Source: Enhydrobacter aerosaccus (GTDB taxonomy: Bacteria; Pseudomonadota; Alphaproteobacteria; Reyranellales; Reyranellaceae). Taken from it: a DNA stretch of 64,000 nt. Of this stretch, positions 17,654 to 27,503 are shown one piece after another. The translations under genes and the position numbers were made by a program. Location of the stretch: positions 1 through 64,000 of the forward strand of contig NZ_FUWJ01000017.1 of the NCBI RefSeq assembly GCF_900167455.1, read 5' to 3'. The notes under the pieces were generated by a model. That model was not told the DNA's origin. It worked only from the letters and a program-made list of their open reading frames with translations, and did no database searches. Position 1 is the stretch's first letter; each line of letters begins with the position of its first letter.

Positions 17654-18031
17654 CTATTCGGCGGCTTTGAGAGTGCGGGCTGCCGCGTCCTCGGCCTGCC
17701 ACCGAATCGCCACCTGGGCCAGCTTGTCGAGCGCCTCGTCGAGTTCATGAGCGCGCTTGGTCAGGGAATAGGTGACCTTGGGCGGGATCGTCGCCTCGTA
17801 ATCGCGCCGCACCAGCCCGGCGCCCTCGAGCGTGCGCAACCGTTCGGTCAGCATCTTGGCGGAAATGCCGCCGACCCGCCGCTTCAACTCGCCGAAACGC
17901 TGCGGTCCGAAGGTGCGCAAGTTGTAGACGATGTATGTGGTCCACGGCCCCATCAGCATCCGCAGGATGTAATCCATCGGACAAACGGCGCCGCTTTCCT
18001 TGCCATGGTCAGGGGATGAGTTTGCGATCAT
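17654..18031 (-). CDS. HxlR/DUF24-family transcriptional regulator with N-terminal cysteine
   Basis: 125 residues, winged helix. GPWTTYIVYNLRTFGPQRFGELKRR leads into the DNA-recognition region ISAKMLTERLRTLEGAGLVRR. Cys17 in AVCPMDYIL sits where YodB, CatR and HypR of this family carry their redox-sensing cysteine. Divergent from a flavodoxin-family quinone reductase-like gene, the arrangement known for quinone-responsive DUF24 regulators. Predicted to repress the flavodoxin gene and itself until electrophile or quinone stress; this is inference. Confidence 0.85.
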   Translation of the reverse strand: MIANSSPDHGKESGAVCPMDYILRMLMGPWTTYIVYNLRTFGPQRFGELKRRVGGISAKMLTERLRTLEGAGLVRRDYEATIPPKVTYSLTKRAHELDEALDKLAQVAIRWQAEDAAARTLKAAE

Positions 18032-18120
18032 CGAAAAATCTCGTGGTTACGATTTAGTACCTACTGGCAAAGATATAGTGCGCGTCTTAATTCTTTCCAG
18101 TCACTTGGAGTAATCAAATT

Positions 18121-18152
18121 CCGTAAAGAAACATAAGAACCGTTCTTTACGG
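18121..18152. promoter_or_regulatory. Perfect 10-bp inverted repeat, candidate HxlR operator
   Basis: CCGTAAAGAA (18121-18130) and TTCTTTACGG (18143-18152) separated by 12 bases. It ends 24 bases before the flavodoxin ATG, in an AT-rich divergent promoter region. Not followed by a T run, so not a terminator. Confidence 0.55.
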
Positions 18153-18176
18153 GATGTCAAAGGATTGGAGCGTCTT

Positions 18177-18764
18177 ATGAGCAATGTCGCGATCGTTTTT
18201 CACTCGGGTTATGGCCATACCAAAGCGCTGGCCGAGGCCGTGGCGGCCGGTGCCGAGCAGGTGGCCGGCACCAAGGTCAGCCTCATTCCTGTTGCCGAGG
18301 CCGAGCAGCGCGAGGCCGAGCTCGATGCTGCCGACGCGATCATCTTCGGATCTCCCACCTATATGGGCGGCGTGAGCGCGGACTTCGCCAAGTTCAAGGA
18401 TTGGACGTCCAAGCGCTGGATGAGCCGGACGTGGCAGGACAAGCTTGCCGCAGGATTTACCGGCTCGGCCTCCTGGAATGGCGACAAGCATAACACGCTC
18501 TACCAGTTCGTCACCCTAGCGGCGCAGCACGGGATGATCTGGGTCGGACTAGGCCTGCCGCCGGGCAACAACCACTCGAAGGGCTCGATCGAGGATCTCA
18601 ATCGCACCGGCGCTTCCATCGGCGCTATGGCCCAGGCCAACGCCGACCAAGGCGTCGAAGGCATTGCGCCCAGCGACTTCAAGACCATGAACGAGCTGGG
18701 CAAGCGTGTCGCCCTGGCCGCCGCCCGCTGGACGGCGACCGCCCCGGTCGCCAAGGCGGCCTGA
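18177..18764 (+). CDS. Flavodoxin-fold NAD(P)H:quinone oxidoreductase (WrbA-like)
   Basis: 195 residues. FMN phosphate loop FHSGYGHTKALAE at the N terminus, then IIFGSPTYMGGVSADFAKF and the GFTGSASWNGDKHNTL segment typical of WrbA/flavodoxin_2 reductases. Two-electron reduction of quinones avoids semiquinone radicals, which fits control by the divergent HxlR regulator with a possible sensing cysteine. ATG at 18177 has TTGGAG before it. Monocistronic, with a strong terminator. Confidence 0.85.
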   Translation: MSNVAIVFHSGYGHTKALAEAVAAGAEQVAGTKVSLIPVAEAEQREAELDAADAIIFGSPTYMGGVSADFAKFKDWTSKRWMSRTWQDKLAAGFTGSASWNGDKHNTLYQFVTLAAQHGMIWVGLGLPPGNNHSKGSIEDLNRTGASIGAMAQANADQGVEGIAPSDFKTMNELGKRVALAAARWTATAPVAKAA

Positions 18765-18775
18765 GAGCGGACATG

Positions 18776-18812
18776 AAAAAGGGATCCTTCCATCGGAAGG
18801 ATCCCTCTTTCT
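18776..18812. terminator. Bidirectional Rho-independent terminator
   Basis: Stem GGGATCCTTC (18781-18790) / GAAGGATCCC (18796-18805), flanked by A residues on the left and CTTTCTT on the right. It can end both the flavodoxin gene (+) and the converging binding-protein gene (-). Confidence 0.85.
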
Positions 18813-18842
18813 TCGATGAGCAGGACAGTGTCCCTCGTCGCG

Positions 18843-20420
18843 CTACTTCTTCTTGCTGATGTTCCAGACCACCGCGACGGGGCCCGGCAGCCAGCCTTCG
18901 AGGCGGTCCTTGCGATAGGCGCCGAAGGCCTTGTACTCGCCGATCGGCACGAAGAAGCCCAGCTCCATCACGCGATCGGAGATGGCGTCACCGAGCGCCT
19001 TCTGCTTGGCGGGATCCGTCTCGTGGATGAACGCGTCACGCAACTTCTCCATCTCCGCGTCGCACGGCCATCCGAACCACGCCTTGTCGCAGCTTCCGGC
19101 GGCGTAGGAATGCGGGCCGGGGTTAGTGGAGTCGAGCGTGATGTTGGTGGTGAAGAAGATGTTCCAGCCACCTTGCGCCGGCGGCTCCTTGCGGGCGCGG
19201 CGCGAGACCACGCTCTGCCAGTCCATGTCCATCATGTCGACCTTGAAGCCGGCCTTCTCGAGCTGCTGCTTGGCGACCGGCTGCAGGTTGTTAGACGACT
19301 GCAGGTCGGTCTGGCGCAGCATCACGATCGGCGTGCCGTCATAGCCGGACTCCTTCAGGAGCTCGCGCGCCTTGGCAAGATTGGGCTTGATCAGCAGATC
19401 GCCGTATTCCTTGCCGAACTGCGTGCCGCAAATGAACGGCGCATTGCAGACCTTGTAGATCTCGGGATCGCCGACCTGGGCGCGCAGCATGTCCTCCTGG
19501 GCGAGGGCATACATGGCGGCCTGGCGCGCCTTCACGTTGTTGAAGGGCGGCTGAAGCCAGTTGAATCGCATGATGATCTGGCTGCCCTGCGCGTTCCAGC
19601 CGTAGACCTCGATGTTCTTGTCGGCCTTGAGCACCGGGAACAGGTCGGGCGGCGGCAGTTCGATCAGGTCGATCTCGCCCGCGATCAGCGCGTTCATGGC
19701 GGTGCTGGGATCAGGCATGGCCAGCCACTCGACCCGGTCGACCTTGGCCACCTTGCCGCCGGCCAGCATGGAGGGCGGCTCGGAGCGCGGCTTGTATTTC
19801 GGGTTCTTCACGAACACCAGCTTGTCGCCGGGCTTCCATTCGTCCTGCTTGAAGATGAAAGGACCGGAGCCGGTGAAGTCGGTGATCTGCTTGAACGGAT
19901 CGGTCTCTGCCACGCGCTTCGGCATCATGAACGGAACATTGGACGACACCTTGCTCAGCGCATCGAGCACGAATCCGAATTCGCGCTTCAGCACGATGGC
20001 GAAGGTCTTTTCGTCGATGACCTTGATCTCGGCGGTGTCCTTCATCATCAGCTGGCCGTAGGAATCGCGGGCGGCCCAGCGCTTGATCGAGGCGACGCAA
20101 TCCTCGGCGGTGACCGGCGTGCCGTCGCTCCACACCAGGCCGTCACGCAGCACGATCGTGTAGGTGAGCTTGTCGTCGGAGACCGTGTAATGGTCCGCCA
20201 TTTCCGGCTGGATGTTCAGGTTGGCGTCCTTGGCGAACAGGACGTCGTAGATCATGTAACCGAAGTTGCGGGTGATGAGCGCCGTGGTCCAGATCGGGTC
20301 GAGGACCTTGATGTCGGCGTGAGGGACCATGCGCAGGGTGGTTTGAGCGGCCGCTGGCTGCCCTATAAATCCGCATATGGCGATCAGAAGCAGCGCCCAT
20401 TTGCTGCGCAGAGAGATCAT
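18843..20420 (-). CDS. ABC transporter substrate-binding protein, peptide/opine family 5 (paralogue of the gene at 16071)
   Basis: 525 residues with a signal peptide ending PAAAQ. Closely similar along its length to the binding protein at 16071-17639: LDPIWTTALITRNFGYMIYD, LRDGLVWSDGTPVTAEDC and FVKNPKYKPR all have near-identical counterparts, and the four cysteines are kept. In opposite orientation and 1.2 kb away, which suggests an old local duplication with inversion, or two transporters for related solutes. No permease is in the window. Expected periplasmic. Confidence 0.9.
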   Translation of the reverse strand: MISLRSKWALLLIAICGFIGQPAAAQTTLRMVPHADIKVLDPIWTTALITRNFGYMIYDVLFAKDANLNIQPEMADHYTVSDDKLTYTIVLRDGLVWSDGTPVTAEDCVASIKRWAARDSYGQLMMKDTAEIKVIDEKTFAIVLKREFGFVLDALSKVSSNVPFMMPKRVAETDPFKQITDFTGSGPFIFKQDEWKPGDKLVFVKNPKYKPRSEPPSMLAGGKVAKVDRVEWLAMPDPSTAMNALIAGEIDLIELPPPDLFPVLKADKNIEVYGWNAQGSQIIMRFNWLQPPFNNVKARQAAMYALAQEDMLRAQVGDPEIYKVCNAPFICGTQFGKEYGDLLIKPNLAKARELLKESGYDGTPIVMLRQTDLQSSNNLQPVAKQQLEKAGFKVDMMDMDWQSVVSRRARKEPPAQGGWNIFFTTNITLDSTNPGPHSYAAGSCDKAWFGWPCDAEMEKLRDAFIHETDPAKQKALGDAISDRVMELGFFVPIGEYKAFGAYRKDRLEGWLPGPVAVVWNISKKK

Positions 20421-20491
20421 TTAACGTCCTTTCAATTGGCCTATCGGCTAATTGCACACAAACTGCCATGTGAGCTGTGAGGAATAAAGCA

Positions 20492-21262
20492 ATGTCGATG
20501 CCTACTGTCTTCGTGTCGCACGGTGCGCCGACCCTGATCCTCGAGGATCGCCCGGCGCGCGCCTTCCTCACCACGCTGGGCGAGCTCTTTCCGCGGCCCA
20601 AGGCGATCATCGCCGTCTCCGCGCACTGGACGACGGAGCGACCGGCTGTCTCGACCAATGCCCGACCGGAGACGATTCACGATTTCTACGGATTTCCCGA
20701 GGCCCTTTATCGCTTGCACTACGACGCCGCCGGCGCCCCGGAACTTGCCGAACGCGTGGCTGCCCTGACAGGGGCGGTCGCCGATCCGGCTTATGGGCTC
20801 GATCACGGCGCCTGGGTGCCCGCCATGCTGGGCTGGCCCAAGGCCGACATCCCGATCTTCCAACTCTCGGTACAGCCCTATCGCTCGCCGGGCGACCATA
20901 TCGCGTTGGGGCGCAAGCTTGCGTCGCTGCGGGACGAGGGCGTGCTGGTGATGGGCAGCGGCAGCGCCACCCACAATCTGCATCGCCTCGTGCGTGGACA
21001 GCCGGGCGCTACGCCAGCACCGGAATCCTGGGCCAAACAGTTCGACGACTGGCTCGCGCAGACTCTGGAGAAGGGCGACGAAGGGGCTTTGGCCGATTAC
21101 CGTCGGCTAGCCCCCTATGCGGAGGAGGCCCATCCCACAGACGAGCACTTCCTGCCGCTGCATGTTGCCTTTGGCGCTGCAGGACCGGGTGCACACGGCA
21201 AAGCGCTGCACCGCAGTTTCACGCTGGGGAATCTTTCGATGGCGGCCTACGCCTTCTCATAG
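20492..21262 (+). CDS. DODA-type extradiol ring-opening dioxygenase (LigB/YgiD family)
   Basis: 256 residues. FVSHGAPTLI, IIAVSAHWTT and GLDHGAWVPAML carry the metal-binding histidines of the class III extradiol dioxygenases, in the 4,5-DOPA dioxygenase-like subgroup. Uses Fe(II) or Zn(II) and oxygen to cleave catechol-type rings; the E. coli homologue YgiD acts on DOPA. Start at the ATG following TGAGGAATAAAGCA; a GTG 15 bases earlier is possible. Monocistronic, followed by palindromic DNA. Confidence 0.85.
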   Translation: MSMPTVFVSHGAPTLILEDRPARAFLTTLGELFPRPKAIIAVSAHWTTERPAVSTNARPETIHDFYGFPEALYRLHYDAAGAPELAERVAALTGAVADPAYGLDHGAWVPAMLGWPKADIPIFQLSVQPYRSPGDHIALGRKLASLRDEGVLVMGSGSATHNLHRLVRGQPGATPAPESWAKQFDDWLAQTLEKGDEGALADYRRLAPYAEEAHPTDEHFLPLHVAFGAAGPGAHGKALHRSFTLGNLSMAAYAFS

Positions 21263-21341
21263 GAGCGCGCCACTAAAGCGCGGGCTTGCCCGCGCGGAGT
21301 GGCGCTCATGCGCATGATGCGCCACTGGAGTGGCGCGCTCC
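21262..21341. repeat. Nested palindromic intergenic element
   Basis: Outer arms GGAGCGCGCCACT (21262-21274) and AGTGGCGCGCTCC (21329-21341) are perfect. Inside are a perfect hairpin GCGCGGGC-TT-GCCCGCGC (21278-21295) and a near-palindrome from AGTGGCGC (21298) to GCGCCACT (21326). The same core, AGTGGCGC, occurs four times in alternating orientation. It begins directly at the end of the dioxygenase gene. Confidence 0.7.
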
Positions 21342-21349
21342 CATGAAAT

Positions 21350-21382
21350 CGGAAAAGAAAAGACGCGGCCTAGGCCGCGTCT
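21350..21382 (-). terminator. Rho-independent terminator of the purine/grxD operon
   Basis: Palindrome at 21361-21382, core ACGCGGCCTAGGCCGCGT. On the minus strand it is followed by TTTTCTTTTCC. About 85 bases after the grxD stop. Confidence 0.65.
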
Positions 21383-21465
21383 TCGATACTCTGTAAGACT
21401 TCACGCGACGGGTTCCCGCGCTCCGCTGCGCGAAGCACTACCGCCCGCTGCTCATCGCGACCGCG

Positions 21466-21807
21466 CTACGCGGCGTCCGCGAGAGCGACGCCCTTGTCCT
21501 TGAGGAGCTGCTCGAGTTCGCCGGTCTCGTACATCTCGCGCACGATGTCGCAGCCGCCGACGAATTCACCCTTCACATAGAGCTGGGGAATGGTCGGCCA
21601 CTGGCTGAATTCCTTGATGCCCTGCCGCAGGTCGTCGTCGACAAGGATGTTGATGCCATGGAATTTGACGCCGAGCGTGCTCAGCACGTCGACCACAGCG
21701 GCCGAGAAGCCGCATTGCGGGAAGACCGGCGTGCCCTTCATGAAGAGCAGGACGTCGTTCTTGGCGATCTCGCCGCGGATACGCTCGAACACTTGGGGTT
21801 CGCTCAT
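21466..21807 (-). CDS. grxD: Monothiol glutaredoxin, Grx4/GrxD family
   Basis: 113 residues, single domain. Active-site CGFS with Cys32, and WPTIPQLYVKGEFVGGCDI for glutathione binding. CGFS glutaredoxins bind a [2Fe-2S] cluster bridged by glutathione and pass it on, usually as a complex with BolA. The bolA homologue is the next gene upstream, which supports that role. Last gene of the pur operon on the minus strand. Confidence 0.95.
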   Translation of the reverse strand: MSEPQVFERIRGEIAKNDVLLFMKGTPVFPQCGFSAAVVDVLSTLGVKFHGINILVDDDLRQGIKEFSQWPTIPQLYVKGEFVGGCDIVREMYETGELEQLLKDKGVALADAA

Positions 21808-21859
21808 GTCTGTCTCCTGAAACGCAGAAGGGTCCCGATTTGATGGAAATATAGGGCGG

Positions 21860-22096
21860 TCAGGGGCGCTGCGCCATGGTGGTAAGCTTCAGGGCATGGA
21901 GAACGCCGCCCATGCGGCCGCCCAGCGCCGTGTAGACCATCTGGTGCTGCTGCACCTTGGATTTGCCGACAAAGGTCTGGGAAATGACCGTAGCAGCGTA
22001 GTGGTCTCCATCTCCGGCCAGGTCCTGGATCTCGACCTCGGCGTCGGGGATGCCCTGCTTGATCAGGCGGACGATGTCGTCAGCTGCCATCGGCAT
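21860..22096 (-). CDS. bolA: BolA-family protein
   Basis: 78 residues. MAADDIVRLIKQGIPDAEVEI, then GDHYAATVISQTFVGKSKVQQHQMV with the BolA helix-turn-helix-like core, and the invariant His of QQHQMVY. Partners CGFS glutaredoxin in [2Fe-2S] delivery; grxD follows directly. The ATG at 22096 is chosen because AGAGGA stands ten bases before it; open frame upstream of this overlaps purL and is not coding. Confidence 0.92.
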   Translation of the reverse strand: MPMAADDIVRLIKQGIPDAEVEIQDLAGDGDHYAATVISQTFVGKSKVQQHQMVYTALGGRMGGVLHALKLTTMAQRP

Positions 22097-22113
22097 TGCT
22101 TGATTTTCCTCTG

Positions 22114-24354
<2,241 letters not shown>

Positions 24355-24364
24355 GACATTTTAC

Positions 24365-25054
24365 TCACGAAAGGGCTTCGACGATGCCTTCGAACAGCGC
24401 CTTGCCGTCGGTGCCGCCGAACATCGGCTCGATGGCGTTCTCGGGGTGAGGCATCAGCCCCAACACCGTCTTCGTCTCGTTGAAGATGCCGGCGATATTG
24501 TTGATCGAGCCGTTGGGGTTGCCGGTTCCGTCGACGGCGCCATCCGGACTGCAGTAGCGGAAGGCGATCTGGCCGCGATCCTCGAGCCGCTTCAGCGTCT
24601 CGGCATCGGCGAAATAATTGCCCTCGGCGTGGGCCACGGGGACCTTGATCACCTGGCCCGCCTGATAGCGGTTGGTGAACAGGCTCTGGCTCGTCTCGAC
24701 CTTCAGATGGACGTCGCTGCAGACGAATTTCAGGTTCTCGTTGCGCATCAGCACGCCTGGCAGCAGGCCAGCCTCGGCGACGATCTGGAAGCCGTTGCAG
24801 ATGCCCAGCACCGGCACGCCTTGCGCCGCGCGCCGCTTGACCTCGGCCATGACCGGTGACTGCGCCGCCATGGCGCCGCAGCGCAGATAGTCGCCGTAGG
24901 AGAAACCGCCCGGCACCACGATCAGATCGGTCTTTTCGAAGTCGCCGTCGCCGTGCCAGACCATGGTCGGCTTGCGGCCCGTCACCAGTTCGAGCGCCTG
25001 CGCGACGTCGCCCTCGCGATTGGAGCCGGGGAAGACGAGGATTGCTGCTTTCAT
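24365..25054 (-). CDS. purQ: Phosphoribosylformylglycinamidine synthase subunit I (glutaminase)
   Basis: 229 residues, class I glutamine amidotransferase. Nucleophile Cys in VLGICNGFQI, with the catalytic His and Glu in MPHPENAIEP. FPGSNREGD opens the protein. Supplies ammonia to PurL through a complex with PurS. The gap to purS (154 bases) is unusually long for this operon and holds a palindromic element. Confidence 0.97.
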   Translation of the reverse strand: MKAAILVFPGSNREGDVAQALELVTGRKPTMVWHGDGDFEKTDLIVVPGGFSYGDYLRCGAMAAQSPVMAEVKRRAAQGVPVLGICNGFQIVAEAGLLPGVLMRNENLKFVCSDVHLKVETSQSLFTNRYQAGQVIKVPVAHAEGNYFADAETLKRLEDRGQIAFRYCSPDGAVDGTGNPNGSINNIAGIFNETKTVLGLMPHPENAIEPMFGGTDGKALFEGIVEALS

Positions 25055-25077
25055 GGCAGGCAGTCCTTAGCCGTTGC

Positions 25078-25183
25078 CCACCCTTCGAGACGCGGTCCTG
25101 CGGACCGCTCCTCAGGGTGAGGTGTGTTCTGGAACGTCCTCATCCTGAGGAACTGCGCGGAGCGCGGCGTCTCGAAGGATGGG
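25078..25183. repeat. REP/BIME-like palindromic element between purQ and purS
   Basis: Two inversely oriented copies of one unit: 25078-25122 begins CCACCCTTCGAGACGC and ends CTCAGGGTGAGG; 25138-25183 begins CCTCATCCTGAGG and ends GTCTCGAAGGATGGG. Each unit is itself imperfectly palindromic (GGTCCTGCGGACC core in the first). Short palindromic units of this type are dispersed in alphaproteobacterial intergenic regions. Confidence 0.8.
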
Positions 25184-25208
25184 CTGCAGGCGAGGCGGTG
25201 CTTGGCCA

Positions 25209-25451
25209 TCAGCCCACCAATTCGATCGAGTAGTTCTCGATCACCGTATTGGCCAGCAGCTTGCGGCACATCTCGTCGAGGCGGGCCCGGGCCTTCGCCG
25301 CGTCGGTTTCGGCCAGCTCCAGCTCGATGAACTTGCCCTGGCGGACGTCGCCGACCTCGGGAAAGCCGAGGCGGTTCAGCGAGTGACCGATGGCCTTGCC
25401 CTGCGGGTCGAGCACACCGTTCTTGAGGGTTACGTGGACTCTGGCTTTCAT
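25209..25451 (-). CDS. purS: Phosphoribosylformylglycinamidine synthase subunit PurS
   Basis: 80 residues, full length for PurS. KARVHVTLKNGVLDPQGKAI and a Cys in DEMCRKLLANTVIENY are typical. Small structural subunit that holds PurL and PurQ together and helps channel ammonia. Nine bases downstream of purC. Confidence 0.95.
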   Translation of the reverse strand: MKARVHVTLKNGVLDPQGKAIGHSLNRLGFPEVGDVRQGKFIELELAETDAAKARARLDEMCRKLLANTVIENYSIELVG

Positions 25452-25460
25452 CTCGCCTCT

Positions 25461-26225
25461 TTATTGCAGCGTTGTGGGCCCGCGTACGTCGCCGGGGCCC
25501 TGATCGATCAGGATGCCGAGCCGCCGGGCCACCTCCTGGTAGGCCTCCTCGACCTTGCCGAGGTCGCGGCGGAAACGATCCTTGTCCAGCTTTTCGTTGG
25601 TCCTCAGATCCCAAAGCCGGCACGAATCCGGGCTGATTTCGTCGGCCAGCACGATGCGGACCATGTCGTCCTCATATAGGCGGCCGAACTCGATCTTGAA
25701 GTCGATCAGCTTGATCCCGCAGCCCAGGAACAGGCCGAACAGGAAGTCGTTGATCCGGAGCGTGAGCGCCACGATGTCGTCGAGATCCTGCGGGCTCGCC
25801 CAGCCGAAGGCGGTGATATGCTCTTCCGTCACCATCGGATCGCCCAGCGTGTCGTTCTTGTAGAAGAATTCCATGATGGAGCGCGGCAGCTGGGTGCCTT
25901 CCTCGAGGCCGAAACGCTTGGCGAACGAGCCGGCTGCGACATTTCGGACCACGACCTCCAGGGGAATGATCTCGACCTGGCGGATGAGCTGCTCGCGCAT
26001 GTTCAGGCGGCGGATGAAGTGGGTCGGGACCCCGATCTCCCCCAATTTGGTCATCAGGAACTCGGAGATCCGGTTGTTGATCACCCCTTTCCCGGTGATG
26101 GTGCCTTTTTTCTGGTTGTTGAAGGCCGTGGCGTCGTCCTTGAAGTACTGGACGATCGTCCCGGGCTCTGGCCCCTCGAACAAGGTCTTGGCCTTGCCCT
26201 CGTAAATGCGGCGGCGGCGGGACAT
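25461..26225 (-). CDS. purC: Phosphoribosylaminoimidazole-succinocarboxamide synthase
   Basis: 254 residues. YEGKAKTLFEGPEPG at the N terminus, then VVVRNVAAGSFAKRFGLEEGT and IDFKIEFGR, the SAICAR synthetase signatures. Ligates aspartate to CAIR with ATP. First gene of purC-purS-purQ-purL-bolA-grxD; start ATG has ACAGGAG just upstream. Confidence 0.97.
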   Translation of the reverse strand: MSRRRRIYEGKAKTLFEGPEPGTIVQYFKDDATAFNNQKKGTITGKGVINNRISEFLMTKLGEIGVPTHFIRRLNMREQLIRQVEIIPLEVVVRNVAAGSFAKRFGLEEGTQLPRSIMEFFYKNDTLGDPMVTEEHITAFGWASPQDLDDIVALTLRINDFLFGLFLGCGIKLIDFKIEFGRLYEDDMVRIVLADEISPDSCRLWDLRTNEKLDKDRFRRDLGKVEEAYQEVARRLGILIDQGPGDVRGPTTLQ

Positions 26226-26364
26226 CTGTTACTCCTGTGCAGGCGGCCGCAGCCACCCGCGCTTGGGCCGGAATATGGCGGAAACCCCATGCGCCCGGGA
26301 TGGGGAAAAATCCATTGAAAAAGGTGACGTGTCCGTCATATTGACTAGCATTGGGAGGCCCCAC

Positions 26365-27480
26365 ATGGCCCAACAAATCACTTACGACAAGGCCTATGAC
26401 GCGGTCGCCCCCGGCGACTTTGCCGCGATGCTGGAAGTGCCGCGTTATGGACGGCGGACTGACGCCTTCGACGGCATCATTTCGGCCACACACGACCATT
26501 TCTGGGACCCCCTCGACAAGCAGTACATCGATTTCGATGAACCGTTCGACATGGCGAGCATCCCGATCATGCCGCTGGACAATGTCATCGAGCTGAAAAG
26601 CGCGGTGGCGGACCGGCTGGACGAGGGCCAGAAGATCCAGCTCGCGAACGACGTCATCCACTGGTCGGTCTCGAACCTGCTTCACGGCGAGCAGGGGGCG
26701 CTGTCGCTCTCGGCCAGCCTGTGCCATGTGCTGCTGGACCCCGGTGCGCAGGAATATGCCGCCAACCAGGCCCGCGAGGAGGCCCGGCACGTAACCGGCT
26801 TCACGCGCTACATCGCCAAGCGCTGGGGCGCTCCCCTCCCGGTCGGCAAGACCATTGCCACGGTTCTGGGCGATCTCGTCGGCACCGGCGAGGTCTACAA
26901 GAAGATCGTCGGCATGCAGATGCTGATCGAAGGGCTGGCAATGGGCTCCTTCGCGACGTTCAACGCTAGGACCAACGATCCGGTGCTGCGCCGGCTGGTG
27001 CAGCTGGTGATGAGCGACGAGGCGTTCCATCATCGCTTCGGCCGGCTCTGGGCCGCCAAGACCATCCGCTATCTGAGCCCGGATGAGCATCGCAAGGTCG
27101 AGGACTGGTCGGCGCAACTGTTCCAGATGCTGCTGTTCAACCTCATCAACGCCGAGCAGAAGCAGGTCATCTACGCCAAGTATGGGCTCGATTGGCAATG
27201 GGTTCGCGACGCGGTGAAGGAGGTCTTCAGCGACGAGGATCGGCGCGCCCAGCTCAAGGACGGCACCAACATCTTCCGGGTGCTGATCAAGACGCTGCTG
27301 CATGCCGGCATCATCACCCAGCGCACCGCGCCGCTCTATGGCGTGTGGGTCGACATGGAGGAGCTCAAGGCCGAAGGCGAGGGGATTCCCGGCGACGTCG
27401 TCGCCGATGAGATGCTCGTCGTGCTGCGCGAGATCAATGCCCGGCGCCGCCGCATTGGCGGCAAGGCGACGGTGGCTTGA
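26365..27480 (+). CDS. Ferritin-like di-iron protein (oxygenase or RNR-beta-like)
   Basis: 371 residues, mostly helical. The four-helix di-iron set is complete: Glu109 (LLHGEQGA), Glu139-x-x-His142 (EEARH), Glu189 (LIEGLAMG) and Glu219-x-x-His222 (DEAFHH). This is the ligand pattern of ferritin-like oxygenases such as AurF and of ribonucleotide reductase beta. A catalytic subunit partner is not nearby, so I prefer a di-iron oxygenase or oxidase of unknown substrate. Start ATG has GGGAGG six bases before. Divergent from purC. Confidence 0.7.
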   Translation: MAQQITYDKAYDAVAPGDFAAMLEVPRYGRRTDAFDGIISATHDHFWDPLDKQYIDFDEPFDMASIPIMPLDNVIELKSAVADRLDEGQKIQLANDVIHWSVSNLLHGEQGALSLSASLCHVLLDPGAQEYAANQAREEARHVTGFTRYIAKRWGAPLPVGKTIATVLGDLVGTGEVYKKIVGMQMLIEGLAMGSFATFNARTNDPVLRRLVQLVMSDEAFHHRFGRLWAAKTIRYLSPDEHRKVEDWSAQLFQMLLFNLINAEQKQVIYAKYGLDWQWVRDAVKEVFSDEDRRAQLKDGTNIFRVLIKTLLHAGIITQRTAPLYGVWVDMEELKAEGEGIPGDVVADEMLVVLREINARRRRIGGKATVA

Positions 27481-27503
27481 TCGCTCCGCCTGCGGTGGTG
27501 GAT

